A stretch of 64,000 nucleotides of DNA from Pandoraea eparura (GTDB lineage: Bacteria; Pseudomonadota; Gammaproteobacteria; Burkholderiales; Burkholderiaceae), in contig NZ_CABPSH010000006.1 in the NCBI RefSeq assembly GCF_902459725.1, positions 170,478 to 234,477 on the forward strand, written 5' to 3'. The notes beneath the pieces were generated by a model. The model did not search any database, was not told the DNA's origin, and saw only the letters and a program-made list of their open reading frames with translations. The position numbers and the translations under genes are program-made. Shown here one piece after another: positions 18,331 through 27,745 of this stretch (the stretch's first letter is position 1; each line of letters starts with the position of its first letter).

Positions 18331-19322
18331 GTCAGATATCCGGCGGCGCCGAACCAGGCGAGCGCGTCTTGCAGACCTGCGGCGTAGGGGCGGGCGGTGT
18401 AGCCGAGGTCGCGCTTCGCCTTCTCCGACGAGAAATACATCTGGTATCGCGACATCTTCAAGCCATCGACCGTGACGAACGGCTCCTTGCCGGTGAAGCG
18501 CGCAACCCCTTGCGCCGCCATGGCGAGCGGATAGAGCGGCCAGCGCGGCAGGGCGATCTTCGGGGCACGGCGTCCCACCATGTCCGCAATGCTCGCGAGC
18601 ATGTCGCGCAGCGGCACGTCGTCGCCGCCAAGGATGTAGCGCTCACCGATGCGGCCGTGCTCGAGGGCGAGCAGATGGCCTTCGGCGCAGTCGTCGACGT
18701 GCACGAGGTTCAGGCCCGTGTCGACGAACGCGGGGATCTTGCCCTGTGCCGCCTCGACGATGATGCGTCCGGTCGGCGTGGGCTTGATGTCGCGCGGCCC
18801 GATGGGCGTGGACGGATTGACGATCACGGCGGGCAGGCCGTCGTTGGCGATCATCCGCTCGACCAGACGCTCGGCCGCGACCTTGCTGCGCTTGTACACG
18901 CCGATGGTCGTGGCTTCGTCGTTGGGGGAAGTTTCGTCGACCGGGCCGACGGCGTCGTGCACCCGCAGCGTGGCAACGCTGCTGGTGTAGACCACGCGCC
19001 CGACGCCCGCGCGCAGCGCGGCCTGCATCACCGTGCGCGTGCCGTCGATATTGGCCCGCATGATGTCGTTGGGGTCCTTGGCCCAGAGCCGGTAGTCGGC
19101 GGCCACGTGGAGCAGGGCATCCACGCCGGCGAGCGCGCGCTGCATCGACGCCGCGTCGCGCATGTCGCCTTCCACGACCTCGACGGGCAGGTCGGCGAGG
19201 TTCGCGCGCGGGCTGGTGCCGCGCACCAGCAGCCGAACCTCATGACCCCGCGCGAGCGCCGTGCGTGCGACGGCGGAACCGACAAACCCTGAGGCGCCGG
19301 TGACCAGGACCCGCGACGGCAT
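18327..19322 (-). CDS. hpnA: HpnA, hopanoid-associated NAD(P)-dependent sugar epimerase/reductase
   Basis: 331 residues, extended SDR family: VLVTGASGFVGSAVARTAL at the N-terminus (TGxxGxxG), a Ser-Tyr-Lys catalytic set with VYTSSVATL and VYKRSKVAAERLV, and ADYRLWAKDPNDIMRANIDG, which is typical of HpnA. The exact reaction in hopanoid biosynthesis is not firmly known; side-chain tailoring is assumed. The gene begins directly after the hpnH stop (0 bases) and overlaps hpnB, so the three are translationally coupled. Confidence 0.92.
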   Translation of the reverse strand: MPSRVLVTGASGFVGSAVARTALARGHEVRLLVRGTSPRANLADLPVEVVEGDMRDAASMQRALAGVDALLHVAADYRLWAKDPNDIMRANIDGTRTVMQAALRAGVGRVVYTSSVATLRVHDAVGPVDETSPNDEATTIGVYKRSKVAAERLVERMIANDGLPAVIVNPSTPIGPRDIKPTPTGRIIVEAAQGKIPAFVDTGLNLVHVDDCAEGHLLALEHGRIGERYILGGDDVPLRDMLASIADMVGRRAPKIALPRWPLYPLAMAAQGVARFTGKEPFVTVDGLKMSRYQMYFSSEKAKRDLGYTARPYAAGLQDALAWFGAAGYLT

Positions 19323-20444
19323 TTACGCCTTGGCCCGGCGCAGCTCGTCGAGCTTGATCTCGACGTGCTTCGAGAACACGTATTCCGCCGGGCGTTGCTT
19401 GGCGAACGAGACGTCTTCGGCCATCGCGCCGTCGGTGCGCACGCCCTTGAGGGCCACGCCTAGCGCGCGCAGCGGATGCGACATGGTTTCGTTCACGGCC
19501 GTGGCTTCGAAACCGCTGTGCACCATGCAGTCGGCGCACTTCTCGTAGTTGCCCACGCCGTACTTGTCCCAGTCGGTGGTGTTCATCAGTTCCGTGTACG
19601 TCTTGGCATAGCCTTCGCCAAGCAGGTAGCACGGACGCTGCCAGCCGAACACGGTGCGCGTCGGGTTGCCCCACGGCGTGCAGTGGTACGAACGGTTGCC
19701 GGCGAGAAAGTCGAGGAACAGGCTCGACTGGCTGAAGGTCCAGTTCTTGCCGCCGTTGCCGCGCTTGAGAATGTCGCGGAACAGTTGCTTGGTCTTCGAG
19801 CGGTTCAGAAAGTGCTGCTGGTCCGGGGCGCGCTCGTAGGCATAGCCCGGCGACACGGTAATGCCGTCGAGGCCCATGTCCTTCGTCGAATCGAAGAACT
19901 TGGCGACCTTTTCCGGATCGGCGTTGTTGAACAGCGTGCAGTTGATGTTCACACGGAAGCCGCGCGACTTGGCCAGCTTGATGGCGGCCACGGCACGCTC
20001 GTACACCCCATCCTGCGACACGGCGGCGTCGTGCATTTCACGGTCGCCGTCGAGGTGAATCGACCACACAAAGAACGGGCTCGGCGCGTAGTCGTCGATC
20101 TTTTTCTCGAGCAGCAGCGCGTTCGTGCACAGATAGACAAACTTCTTGCGCGCGATGATGCCCTTGACGATCTCCGGCATCTCCTTGTGCAGCAGCGGCT
20201 CGCCACCGGCAATCGAGACCACCGGCGCACCGCATTCATCCACGGCGTCGAGCGAGTCCTTGAGCGAGACGCGCTGGTTCAGGATGGGATCCGGATAGTC
20301 GATCTTGCCGCAGCCCGAGCAGGCGAGATTGCAGCGGAACAACGGTTCGAGCATCAGCACCAGCGGGTAGCGCTTGTTGCCCTTGAAGCGTTGTTTCATC
20401 AGGTAGGCGCCAACATACGCCTGTTGCAGGAAGGGGATGGCCAC
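19323..20444 (-). CDS. hpnH: HpnH, radical SAM adenosylhopane synthase
   Basis: 373 residues from a GTG at 20444, chosen because AGGAG lies seven bases upstream and the protein then begins MAIPFLQQAYVGAYLMKQ like other HpnH proteins; the longer frame overlaps ispH. The radical SAM cluster motif is CNLACSGC (Cys-x3-Cys-x2-Cys) near residue 39, and the SAM-binding GGEP follows. The C-terminus carries extra cysteines (YEKCADCMVHSGFE). HpnH joins adenosine to hopene, giving adenosylhopane, the first C35 intermediate. It follows ispH by 29 bases. Confidence 0.95.
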   Translation of the reverse strand: MAIPFLQQAYVGAYLMKQRFKGNKRYPLVLMLEPLFRCNLACSGCGKIDYPDPILNQRVSLKDSLDAVDECGAPVVSIAGGEPLLHKEMPEIVKGIIARKKFVYLCTNALLLEKKIDDYAPSPFFVWSIHLDGDREMHDAAVSQDGVYERAVAAIKLAKSRGFRVNINCTLFNNADPEKVAKFFDSTKDMGLDGITVSPGYAYERAPDQQHFLNRSKTKQLFRDILKRGNGGKNWTFSQSSLFLDFLAGNRSYHCTPWGNPTRTVFGWQRPCYLLGEGYAKTYTELMNTTDWDKYGVGNYEKCADCMVHSGFEATAVNETMSHPLRALGVALKGVRTDGAMAEDVSFAKQRPAEYVFSKHVEIKLDELRRAKA

Positions 20445-20473
20445 GTTCGGCTCCTGTTCGTATTCGAAATGCG

Positions 20474-21433
20474 TTAGCCGGCGAGCGCTTGTTGCGCGGC
20501 GACCGGCTCGTCTTTGGTCAGTTCCGACGGCAGGCGAAACTGGATCGTTTCCTCGATGCCGTCCATGAGCGTCACTTCGACGGTGTCGAGGCGACGCAGC
20601 GCGTCGATCACGTCTTCGACCATGCGCTCGGGCGCGGACGCCCCGGCGGTGATGCCGATGCGGGCCTGGCCGCGCACCCATGCGGGATCGACCTCGCTGC
20701 CGTCGGCCACGAGATAGCTCGGCAGTCCCATTTCGGCGCCGATTTCGCGCAGGCGGTTCGAGTTCGAGCTGTTCGTTGCACCCACCACGAGCAGCACGTC
20801 CACGCGCTCGCACAGCTCGCGCACGGCGGTCTGGCGGTTTTGCGTGGCGTAGCAGATGTCCTTGGTGTCCGGGCCGACAATATCGGTAAAGCGACCTTGC
20901 AGCGCAGCAATGATACCGCGAGTCTCGTCGACCGACAGCGTGGTCTGCGTCACATACGAGACCGGGGTGTCGACGGCCAGCGGCAGCGTGCCGACATCCT
21001 GCTCGGTCTGGACGAGATGCACGGGGCCATCGATCTGGCCCATCGTGCCCTCGACTTCCGGGTGGCCGGCGTGTCCGATCAGGATGACCTCACGTCCGGC
21101 AGACACGTAATTCTTTCCCTGCAGGTGCACCTTGGTGACGAGCGGGCAGGTGGCATTGAGCACCCGCAGGCCGCGCGTCTGCGCTTCCTGTTCGACGACG
21201 CGTGCGACACCGTGCGCACTGAAAATGGTGACCGCACCCGCCGGGGCTTCGGACAACTCGTCGATGAAGCGCGCGCCCTTGGCCTTGAGCGAATCGACCA
21301 CGTGCTTGTTGTGGACGATCTCATGGCGCACGTAGACCGGGGCGCCGTATTTTTCCAGGGCGCGTTCCACGATCTCGATGGCACGTATGACACCCGCACA
21401 AAAACCGCGGGGTTGGGCAAGGAAGACTTGCAT
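20474..21433 (-). CDS. ispH: 4-hydroxy-3-methylbut-2-enyl diphosphate reductase (IspH/LytB)
   Basis: 319 residues. The three iron-sulfur cysteines are in [24 protein letters not shown] and [11 protein letters not shown], and the substrate-binding [10 protein letters not shown] and [13 protein letters not shown] blocks are present. IspH makes IPP and DMAPP in the last step of the MEP pathway. Its place at the head of hpnH-hpnA-hpnB suggests a dedicated isoprenoid supply for hopanoids; related bacteria often carry a second ispH elsewhere, which cannot be checked here. Cytosolic and oxygen sensitive. Confidence 0.95.
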   Translation of the reverse strand: MQVFLAQPRGFCAGVIRAIEIVERALEKYGAPVYVRHEIVHNKHVVDSLKAKGARFIDELSEAPAGAVTIFSAHGVARVVEQEAQTRGLRVLNATCPLVTKVHLQGKNYVSAGREVILIGHAGHPEVEGTMGQIDGPVHLVQTEQDVGTLPLAVDTPVSYVTQTTLSVDETRGIIAALQGRFTDIVGPDTKDICYATQNRQTAVRELCERVDVLLVVGATNSSNSNRLREIGAEMGLPSYLVADGSEVDPAWVRGQARIGITAGASAPERMVEDVIDALRRLDTVEVTLMDGIEETIQFRLPSELTKDEPVAAQQALAG

Positions 21434-21770
21434 TCAGCTCTCCGGCTCAGGTCGGCCGGGATGGCGATTCCGATCGAGTGCCCATGTCCTGATCGCCATG
21501 GCCTCGAGGAACACGCGGTACCAGTATCGATGGCAATTCGCGCGCACCCTTTGGGGGACCGCCGTCCGGTCGTTTGACAAGCGACGATTGTAACCGCCGC
21601 CGCCAAATGGTGCTGGCCACCCGCGGTAGGCAGAGACCAGCGCATGTTGCTTGAATGTTGACGAATCGGCGCTTATCTGGATCGGATTTGCGCCGAAGGT
21701 GCCGCCAAGTGGCGACCGACGCCTCGGCCCGCCGTCGCCGGGCGCGACGGGCGTCGTCAAGTCGTTGATT
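21434..21770. other. 337-base gap upstream of ispH, promoter region presumed
   Basis: The gap separates hpnM from ispH on the same strand. A small frame (21434-21811, minus) runs through it but has no recognisable features and overlaps hpnM. The gap probably holds the promoter of the ispH-hpnHAB unit; TACAAT on the minus strand at 21587-21592 is a possible -10. Nothing else is seen. Confidence 0.4.
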
Positions 21771-22418
21771 TTACTTGCCGAAACGCGCGTTCTTCTCACG
21801 CAGATAGGCAATCAGTCCGTCAATGCCGCCCTGGGCGATACGCGCCTTGAATTGCGGTTGGTACAACTGGATGAGCCACGCGTTGGCCACGTTCTCGCCC
21901 ATCATGTTGATGTCGTAGATCTTCCAGCCCTTGTCGGTCTTGGCCAGACGATAGGCCACCGACAGGTTGTCGCCATTGCTGTTGACCGAGGCGCCGACCA
22001 CCACATCGCTGCTGTTCGCCGTGAGTTTCGCCGGCGTGAACTTGAACGCGATCTGGGTGCCTCGCACCTGCGAGAGTTGCAGCGCGAAGGTGTTCACGAG
22101 CAACTGCTGGAACTGCTCGAAGACCTGTTGCTGCTGGGCCGGCGTGGCCGCGTCGAAGGCCTTCGAGCCGACGGCGTAGCGCGTGGTCCGATGGAAATCG
22201 GTATAGGGCAGGAAGTCGCGGCCCACGACACGGGCGGTGGCCGCGACATCGCCGTCACGGGCGGCCGCGTCTGCCTTGGCTGCCTTGACGACCGTCTCGA
22301 CCGCGGTCTTCACCATGTCGTTTGGATTGTTGCTGCTCGCCTGAGCCCAGGCGCCGGAGGCGGCGCCGATGCCGCTCAATGCGACGGCTGAGACCGCCGT
22401 CACCAGAAATTTGTTCAT
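21771..22418 (-). CDS. hpnM: HpnM, MlaC/Ttg2D-like periplasmic lipid-binding protein
   Basis: 215 residues with a Sec signal peptide (residues 1-26, cleavage near GAWA-QA). The mature part is an MlaC/Ttg2D fold: VVGRDFLPYTDFHRTTRYAVG, LTANSSDVVVGASV and WKIYDINMMGENVANAWLIQLYQPQF are family blocks. MlaC relatives ferry phospholipids across the periplasm; HpnM is the hopanoid-locus version and is thought to work with the RND transporter HpnN. The two genes are divergent here (hpnN on the other strand, 221 bases apart), so joint regulation from one intergenic region is likely. Confidence 0.9.
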   Translation of the reverse strand: MNKFLVTAVSAVALSGIGAASGAWAQASSNNPNDMVKTAVETVVKAAKADAAARDGDVAATARVVGRDFLPYTDFHRTTRYAVGSKAFDAATPAQQQQVFEQFQQLLVNTFALQLSQVRGTQIAFKFTPAKLTANSSDVVVGASVNSNGDNLSVAYRLAKTDKGWKIYDINMMGENVANAWLIQLYQPQFKARIAQGGIDGLIAYLREKNARFGK

Positions 22419-22471
22419 ACCGTCTTCGTGGGTTTCGTTCGGGTGGCCGTAGTGTAGAGCACGCGGCCTTG

Positions 22472-22477
22472 TATACT
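22472..22477 (+). promoter_or_regulatory. possible -10 of hpnN
   Basis: TATACT, preceded by TTG, sits 163 bases ahead of the hpnN ATG in the hpnM-hpnN divergent gap. The -35 is poor, and other placements are possible. Confidence 0.25.
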
Positions 22478-22639
22478 GCTGCGATTTCGTAAATTCACCG
22501 TTTCCTTGTCTTCCATGAGCAGATCGACGGGCATCGTCCGCGATTGGTTCCCCGGTATCGCTCGATACATCACGTTTCGTGACCGTTTGACGCGCGGCGG
22601 CCGGGACGAGGACACTCCACTTTCTTCCGGAACCGCTAC

Positions 22640-25276
22640 ATGCTGACTTCGCTCGTCGTGCGCATCGTCCGTTTTTCGGCGAAGCACGCGTACCCGGTCA
22701 TCGTCGCTTCGCTCCTGCTCGTGATGGCGAGTTGCGTGTATGTCGCCAGGCACTTCGCGATCAACACCGATATCTCCGGCCTGATCGATTTGAACACGCC
22801 TGCCGCCGAGCGCGGCCGTGCCATCAATCGCGCTTTCCCCCAGAAGTCCGACCTCACCCTGGCCGTGGTGCAGGCCCCGGCGGCAGAGTTCGCCGACCGG
22901 GCCGCCGCCGAGCTGGCTGCGAAGCTCGCCACCGAGACCGACGTGTTCAGGGCGGTGAGTCGGCCGGGCTCGGGAGAGTTCTTCGCCCACAACGCGCTGC
23001 TCTTCGCACCGCTTGGCGACGTGAAGTCGCTCACGGGCAAGCTGGACGACGCGAAACCCCTGCTCAACCGCCTGGCGCAGGACCCCAGCCTGACCGGCTT
23101 GTCGAACCTGCTGTCCGTCACGCTGCAAACGCCGCTGCTCACGGGGCAGGTCAAGCTGCCGGACATGGCCAGCCTGCTCGGGGCGGCGGCCGACACGACC
23201 GAGGCGGTGCTCGCCGGGCGGCCGGCGGCGATGTCGTGGCGGGCGCTCGTCGCCCCGGACACCGTGGCGCGCAGCTATGTTCAGGTGCAGCCCGTGCTGG
23301 ACTACGCGGCGCTCGAAGCCGGCGCGAACGCCGCGACGCGCATTCGCGAGGCCGTGGCCGACCTGAAGCTCGGTGAGCGCTATGGCGCGACGGTTCGCCT
23401 GACGGGCCCACGTCCGCTGTCCGATGAAGAGTTCGCCTCCGTGCGTCAGGATGCCGGGCCCAACGCCATCGTCACGTTGCTGGCCGTGCTGGTCGTGCTG
23501 TGGCTGGCGGTGCGCTCGGGCAAGATGATTCTCGCGGTGTTCATCACGCTGCTGGCAGGGCTGGCCGTCACGTTCGCGCTCGGTCTGATGATGGTCGGCG
23601 CGCTCAACATGATTTCGGTCGCATTCGCGGTGCTCTTCGTCGGCATCGGGGTGGACTTCGGCATTCAGTTCGGCGTGCGCTATCGCGAGGAGCGCCATCG
23701 TCTGGACCGGGACGCCGGCGTGAAGGGTGACGACGCGCTCCACGGGGCGCTCATCAGCGCGGGCAGGGCGATTGCCATGCCGCTGTCGCTGGCGGCCGCC
23801 GCCACGGCCGCGAGCTTCTTCTCGTTCCTGCCGACCGATTATCGCGGTGTGTCCGAACTGGGGCTGATCGCGGGGGTGGGCATTCTGTGCGTGGCCTTCC
23901 CGTCGGCCATCACGTTGTTGCCGGCGCTCATCAGTGTGTTCAAGCCGAAGGGAGAACCTAGCCCGCCGGGTTTTCGCAGCCTCGGCCCGGTCGACGCGTT
24001 CACCGAGAAGCACCGCAAGCCGTTGCTTTACGGCACGCTCGCCCTCGTGGTCGCGGGCCTGCCGCTGCTCGCCCATCTTCATTTCGACTTCAACCCGTTG
24101 CATCTGAAGGATCCGAAGACAGAGTCGATGGCGACGCTGACCGATCTGGCCAATTCGCCGGAAGCCGGAGTCAACGACGTGCAGTTGCTCGCCCCGACGC
24201 TCGCCGCCGCCGATGCGGACGCGGCGAAACTGCGTGCCGTGCCGGAGATCGGTCGCGTGGTCACGCTCACCACATTCCTGCCGGCGGACCAGTCCGCCAA
24301 GCTTGCACTGATCGGCGCGGCCGCCGAGTCGTTGCTGCCTGTGCTGTCACAGACGCCGCTGACACCGGTGACCGACGCGGCGCGCGTGTCGGCGCTCAAG
24401 ACGGCCGCCGGTCAATTGGAGGATGCGGCCCTCGATCATCCAGGCGACGGCGCGAAGCCGGCGCAACGTCTGGCGGTCGCGTTACGCAAGCTTGCCGCGG
24501 CGGACCCGGCGACGCGCGACCGTGCGGAGCGGGCGATCACCGAGCCGTTGAAGCTCGCGCTCGGCCAGTTGCGCGACGCCCTGCAGCCGCATGCCTTGAC
24601 GCGTGAGTCGCTGCCCAAGGATATCGCCTCGCAATGGGTGGCGGCCGACGGGCGCGCGCTCGTGAACATCTCGCCGCACGTGGCGAAGGGGGCGGATCCG
24701 AGCGACGACGTCATGCTGCGCAAGTTCACTACCGCCGTGCTGGCGACAACGCCGGACGCCGTCGGCGGCCCGATCTCGATCCTGCGCTCAGCCGACACGA
24801 TCATTCGCGCGTTCGTCGAGGCGGGTGCGCTGGCCTTGCTCTCGATCACCGTGCTGTTGTGGCTGGCACTGCGCAACTTTGGCGACGTGCTGCGCACGCT
24901 GGTGCCGTTGCTGGTCTCGGCAGGCGTCACGCTCGAACTCAGCGTGCTGATCGGTCTTCCGCTGAACTTTGCGAACATCATTGCGTTGCCGCTGCTGCTC
25001 GGGGTGGGCGTGGCATTCAAGATCTACTACGTGATCGCGTGGCGTCACGGGCAGACGCGACTGCTGGCGTCGGGGCTGACACAGGCGATCGTGCTCTCGG
25101 CCGCGACCACGGGCATTGCCTTCGGCAGTCTGTGGCTGTCGCATCACCCGGGCACGTCGAGCATGGGCAAGCTGCTGGCGCTATCGCTCGTCTGCACGCT
25201 GATCGGCGCCGTGTTCTTCCAGCCGGTGCTCATGGGCAAGCCGCGCAAGAAGGCGCCGCCGTCGCATAAAGCCTGA
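22640..25276 (+). CDS. hpnN: HpnN, RND-family hopanoid transporter
   Basis: 878 residues. The layout is that of an MmpL/HpnN-type RND protein: a first membrane segment (about 14-34), a large periplasmic loop, five membrane segments (about 270-435) with [21 protein letters not shown], another loop, and five more (about 725-870). HpnN moves hopanoids to the outer membrane in Rhodopseudomonas palustris. An internal [13 protein letters not shown] region and [21 protein letters not shown] near the second set are typical. It ends the hopanoid block and faces the phosphonate operon tail to tail across a hairpin. Confidence 0.93.
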   Translation: MLTSLVVRIVRFSAKHAYPVIVASLLLVMASCVYVARHFAINTDISGLIDLNTPAAERGRAINRAFPQKSDLTLAVVQAPAAEFADRAAAELAAKLATETDVFRAVSRPGSGEFFAHNALLFAPLGDVKSLTGKLDDAKPLLNRLAQDPSLTGLSNLLSVTLQTPLLTGQVKLPDMASLLGAAADTTEAVLAGRPAAMSWRALVAPDTVARSYVQVQPVLDYAALEAGANAATRIREAVADLKLGERYGATVRLTGPRPLSDEEFASVRQDAGPNAIVTLLAVLVVLWLAVRSGKMILAVFITLLAGLAVTFALGLMMVGALNMISVAFAVLFVGIGVDFGIQFGVRYREERHRLDRDAGVKGDDALHGALISAGRAIAMPLSLAAAATAASFFSFLPTDYRGVSELGLIAGVGILCVAFPSAITLLPALISVFKPKGEPSPPGFRSLGPVDAFTEKHRKPLLYGTLALVVAGLPLLAHLHFDFNPLHLKDPKTESMATLTDLANSPEAGVNDVQLLAPTLAAADADAAKLRAVPEIGRVVTLTTFLPADQSAKLALIGAAAESLLPVLSQTPLTPVTDAARVSALKTAAGQLEDAALDHPGDGAKPAQRLAVALRKLAAADPATRDRAERAITEPLKLALGQLRDALQPHALTRESLPKDIASQWVAADGRALVNISPHVAKGADPSDDVMLRKFTTAVLATTPDAVGGPISILRSADTIIRAFVEAGALALLSITVLLWLALRNFGDVLRTLVPLLVSAGVTLELSVLIGLPLNFANIIALPLLLGVGVAFKIYYVIAWRHGQTRLLASGLTQAIVLSAATTGIAFGSLWLSHHPGTSSMGKLLALSLVCTLIGAVFFQPVLMGKPRKKAPPSHKA

Positions 25277-25309
25277 CGTCGGCGACATCAGGCGACAGCA
25301 ACTCAAGCA

Positions 25310-25333
25310 GAACGGCACCGGAAGGTGCCGTTC
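25310..25333. terminator. bidirectional terminator between hpnN and the phosphonate operon
   Basis: A perfect 10-bp stem, GAACGGCACC / GGTGCCGTTC, closed by a GGAA tetraloop. It lies 34 bases past hpnN and about 105 bases past the last gene of the convergent minus-strand operon. There is no long T-tract on either side. Confidence 0.65.
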
Positions 25334-25437
25334 GGCGTTCGAGTCTCGATAAATCGGAGGATAGATCAGGTGAGGTGAATCAAGCGCGGAAGGTCGGGCA
25401 CAGCCATTCGGTCATGAGTGAACGTTCGTTCCCGCGC

Positions 25438-26511
25438 TCACTTCACCAGCCTGGCGAAGGACGCCAGCAGGCGGTCAATGTCGGCCGCCGTGAGGTTGCC
25501 CATCGTCGAGATGCGGAACAACTCCTTGGACAATCCGCCTTGACCGGCGTAGATCACGAAGCCGTCGGCCTTGAGCCAGTCGTGCAGGCGCGGATAGTCG
25601 ACCCCGGCGGGCAGCTTGTACGCGCGCAGCACCACGGACGACTCGCCCGGCGGCAGCGCGCCGTCGATACCCAGCGCGGCCAGGCCGGCACGGGCCTGCT
25701 CGGCGAGCGCGCCGTAATGCGCGTGACGCGCTTGCCAGCCCCCGGCATCGTCGAGTTCGCGCAGCGCTTCGACCAGCGCGTAGTAGGCATGCACGGACGG
25801 CGTGAACGGCGTGTTGCGCTCGGCCTGGAGCTTGGCCAGGCGCGCGATGTCGAGGTAGTACGTGCGGCTTGCGGCCTTGGCGAGGGCGTCTTTTCGCACC
25901 ATCACGAACGACACGCCCGGCACGCCGTGCACGCATTTGTTCGCGGTGGCGGCCACGGCCACGATGCCCGAGTCGTTGAAATCGATGGCTTCGGCGGCGA
26001 AGCTGCTCACGCCGTCGACCAGCAGGCCGATGCCGCGCTCGCGGCACGCGCGGGCGAGACCCGACAGGTCGTTCAAACGGCCCGTTGTTGTCTCATGGTG
26101 AATGATCGCCACGTGGGTATACGGGCGATCGCCTGCCGTGTCGAGCTTACCGACGATCTGTGCCAGGTCGGGCGCTTGCATCCATTCGAAGTGGATGACG
26201 TCGTGGTCGATGCGGTATTGCTTCGCGATCTGCGAGATGCGCTCGCCGTACACGCCGTTCTCGACGATCAGCAGGCGGCCGCCTTCCGGCACGAGGCCCG
26301 CCGTCATGCTCTCGACGGCGGCGGTGCCCGAGCCGGTCATCAGCACCGGCGTCCACACGGCCGGGTCGAGGCCATACACGCCGTTCAGACGCGCACGCGC
26401 TTCATCCTGGAGATCGAAGAATTCGGGCTCGCGGTGGCACAGATCGGGTTGCAGCAAGCTCTTGCGGACGCGCTCGGTAAGGGTCACGGGACCCGGATTC
26501 AGCAGCAGCAT
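25438..26511 (-). CDS. phnW: 2-aminoethylphosphonate aminotransferase (PhnW-like), in a biosynthetic setting
   Basis: 357 residues from the ATG at 26511; the upstream frame overlaps the decarboxylase gene. A class V PLP aminotransferase: LLLNPGPVTLTERVRKSLLQ at the N-terminus, LMTGSGTAAVESM, HHETTTGRLND, LLVDGVSSFAAEAIDF and the PLP lysine in ATANKCVHGVPG. PhnW normally converts AEP plus pyruvate to phosphonoacetaldehyde plus alanine. Here the neighbours are PEP mutase and phosphonopyruvate decarboxylase rather than a phosphonatase (PhnX), so it should run towards AEP. Last gene of the operon, 46 bases after ppd. Confidence 0.92.
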   Translation of the reverse strand: MLLLNPGPVTLTERVRKSLLQPDLCHREPEFFDLQDEARARLNGVYGLDPAVWTPVLMTGSGTAAVESMTAGLVPEGGRLLIVENGVYGERISQIAKQYRIDHDVIHFEWMQAPDLAQIVGKLDTAGDRPYTHVAIIHHETTTGRLNDLSGLARACRERGIGLLVDGVSSFAAEAIDFNDSGIVAVAATANKCVHGVPGVSFVMVRKDALAKAASRTYYLDIARLAKLQAERNTPFTPSVHAYYALVEALRELDDAGGWQARHAHYGALAEQARAGLAALGIDGALPPGESSVVLRAYKLPAGVDYPRLHDWLKADGFVIYAGQGGLSKELFRISTMGNLTAADIDRLLASFARLVK

Positions 26512-26557
26512 GGCAAAGGTTCCTCGGCAGATGTCTTGGGTCTTGAAAGGGGGACGC

Positions 26558-27745
26558 TCAGGCCGAAGCCTGCGCGCGCTGTGCAATGTGGTCCATCAGG
26601 CGCGACTTGACCGCTTCCGGCGTAATCTTCGGACGCGGCAGATCGTCGGGCGTCCCCGGACGCGTGCGCAGGCATGCGAAGCGAGGGCCGTCGTTCTGGC
26701 GGACGGCGGCGGCACCGAACACGGTGTCGATGACGTCCAGCGTATCGCCTTCGAGCGCCGCGGAGTAGCCGCTGGCCGCCGCAACGCCCGCAAACGACAC
26801 CGTGGGCGAGACGGTGGCCTGTGTGCCGGTCGAGTCGTGCGACGCATTGTCGAGCAGCAGATGCACGAGATTCGACGGGCCGTATGCGCCCAGCGTCGCG
26901 AATGCGCCCATGCGCATCAGTGCGGCGCCGTCGCCGTCGAGCGCGACCACTTGCAGGTCGGGACGCGACAGCGCCAGACCCAGCGCCAGCGTCGTCACGC
27001 ATCCCATCGAGCCGACCATGTAAAGCTGGTTGGCGCGATCGTCGAGCGCGTAGAGTTCGCGTCCGCAGAAGCCGGTCGAGGCCAGCACGACGGTGCGTTC
27101 GAGCGGTGTGTGCGCGATGATGCGCGCCAGGGTGTCGCGGCGTGTGGGCAACTCGGACGGTGCGACGTCGCGCATGAGCGATACCGGGGCGGGCTGCGCC
27201 GGACGCGTGGGACGCTCGGCCGGTGGCAGCGGAAAGGGCGCCACGCTGCCCTTTTGCATGACGAGGGCATAGGGGCGGCCGGTCTCGTCCATATGGCGTA
27301 CGGCACGTGCCAGCGCCGGGACAATCGCCTCGGGCTCGGTCGGGAACAACTCCCAGGGCACTTCCATCAGGTCGAGCATTGCGGGCGTGATGGGGCCCAT
27401 GAGCGCGTGTTGCGGCTCATCGGCGATGCCGGGCTGACCGCGCCACGTCACGATCAGCAACTGCGGAAGCCGGAAGGTCCACGTGAGCGAGGTCAGCGGG
27501 CTCACGGCGTTGCCGAGGCCCGAGTTCTGCATCATCGTGACCGCGCGAGCGCCGCGGCCTTCACCGAGCGTCGCCCCGGCCGCGATGGCGACCGCGTCGC
27601 CTTCGTTGGCGGCCGACAGGTAATGCAGCGTCGGATCCTGCAGCACGTAGTTGATGAACGGCGTGAGGAACGAGCACGGCACACCGGTGTACCACGTGAA
27701 GCCGTGCTGGCGCGCGGCGTCGACGAACTGGCCGGCTTCAATCAT
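26558..27745 (-). CDS. ppd: phosphonopyruvate decarboxylase
   Basis: 395 residues from the ATG at 27745, which overlaps the PEP mutase stop by eight bases. A ThDP enzyme: an N-terminal pyrimidine-binding half with [14 protein letters not shown] (catalytic Glu in NEGDA), and a C-terminal half with the ThDP/Mg motif [12 protein letters not shown]...[11 protein letters not shown]. The family irreversibly decarboxylates phosphonopyruvate to phosphonoacetaldehyde, which pulls the unfavourable PEP mutase reaction forward. ThDP sulfopyruvate decarboxylases are related, but the PepM neighbour settles the assignment. Confidence 0.93.
   Translation of the reverse strand: MIEAGQFVDAARQHGFTWYTGVPCSFLTPFINYVLQDPTLHYLSAANEGDAVAIAAGATLGEGRGARAVTMMQNSGLGNAVSPLTSLTWTFRLPQLLIVTWRGQPGIADEPQHALMGPITPAMLDLMEVPWELFPTEPEAIVPALARAVRHMDETGRPYALVMQKGSVAPFPLPPAERPTRPAQPAPVSLMRDVAPSELPTRRDTLARIIAHTPLERTVVLASTGFCGRELYALDDRANQLYMVGSMGCVTTLALGLALSRPDLQVVALDGDGAALMRMGAFATLGAYGPSNLVHLLLDNASHDSTGTQATVSPTVSFAGVAAASGYSAALEGDTLDVIDTVFGAAAVRQNDGPRFACLRTRPGTPDDLPRPKITPEAVKSRLMDHIAQRAQASA

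Noticed and set aside
22415..24103. 562-codon minus-strand frame
   Set aside because: Fully antisense to hpnN and compositionally random (His/Arg/Gln-rich); no ribosome site.
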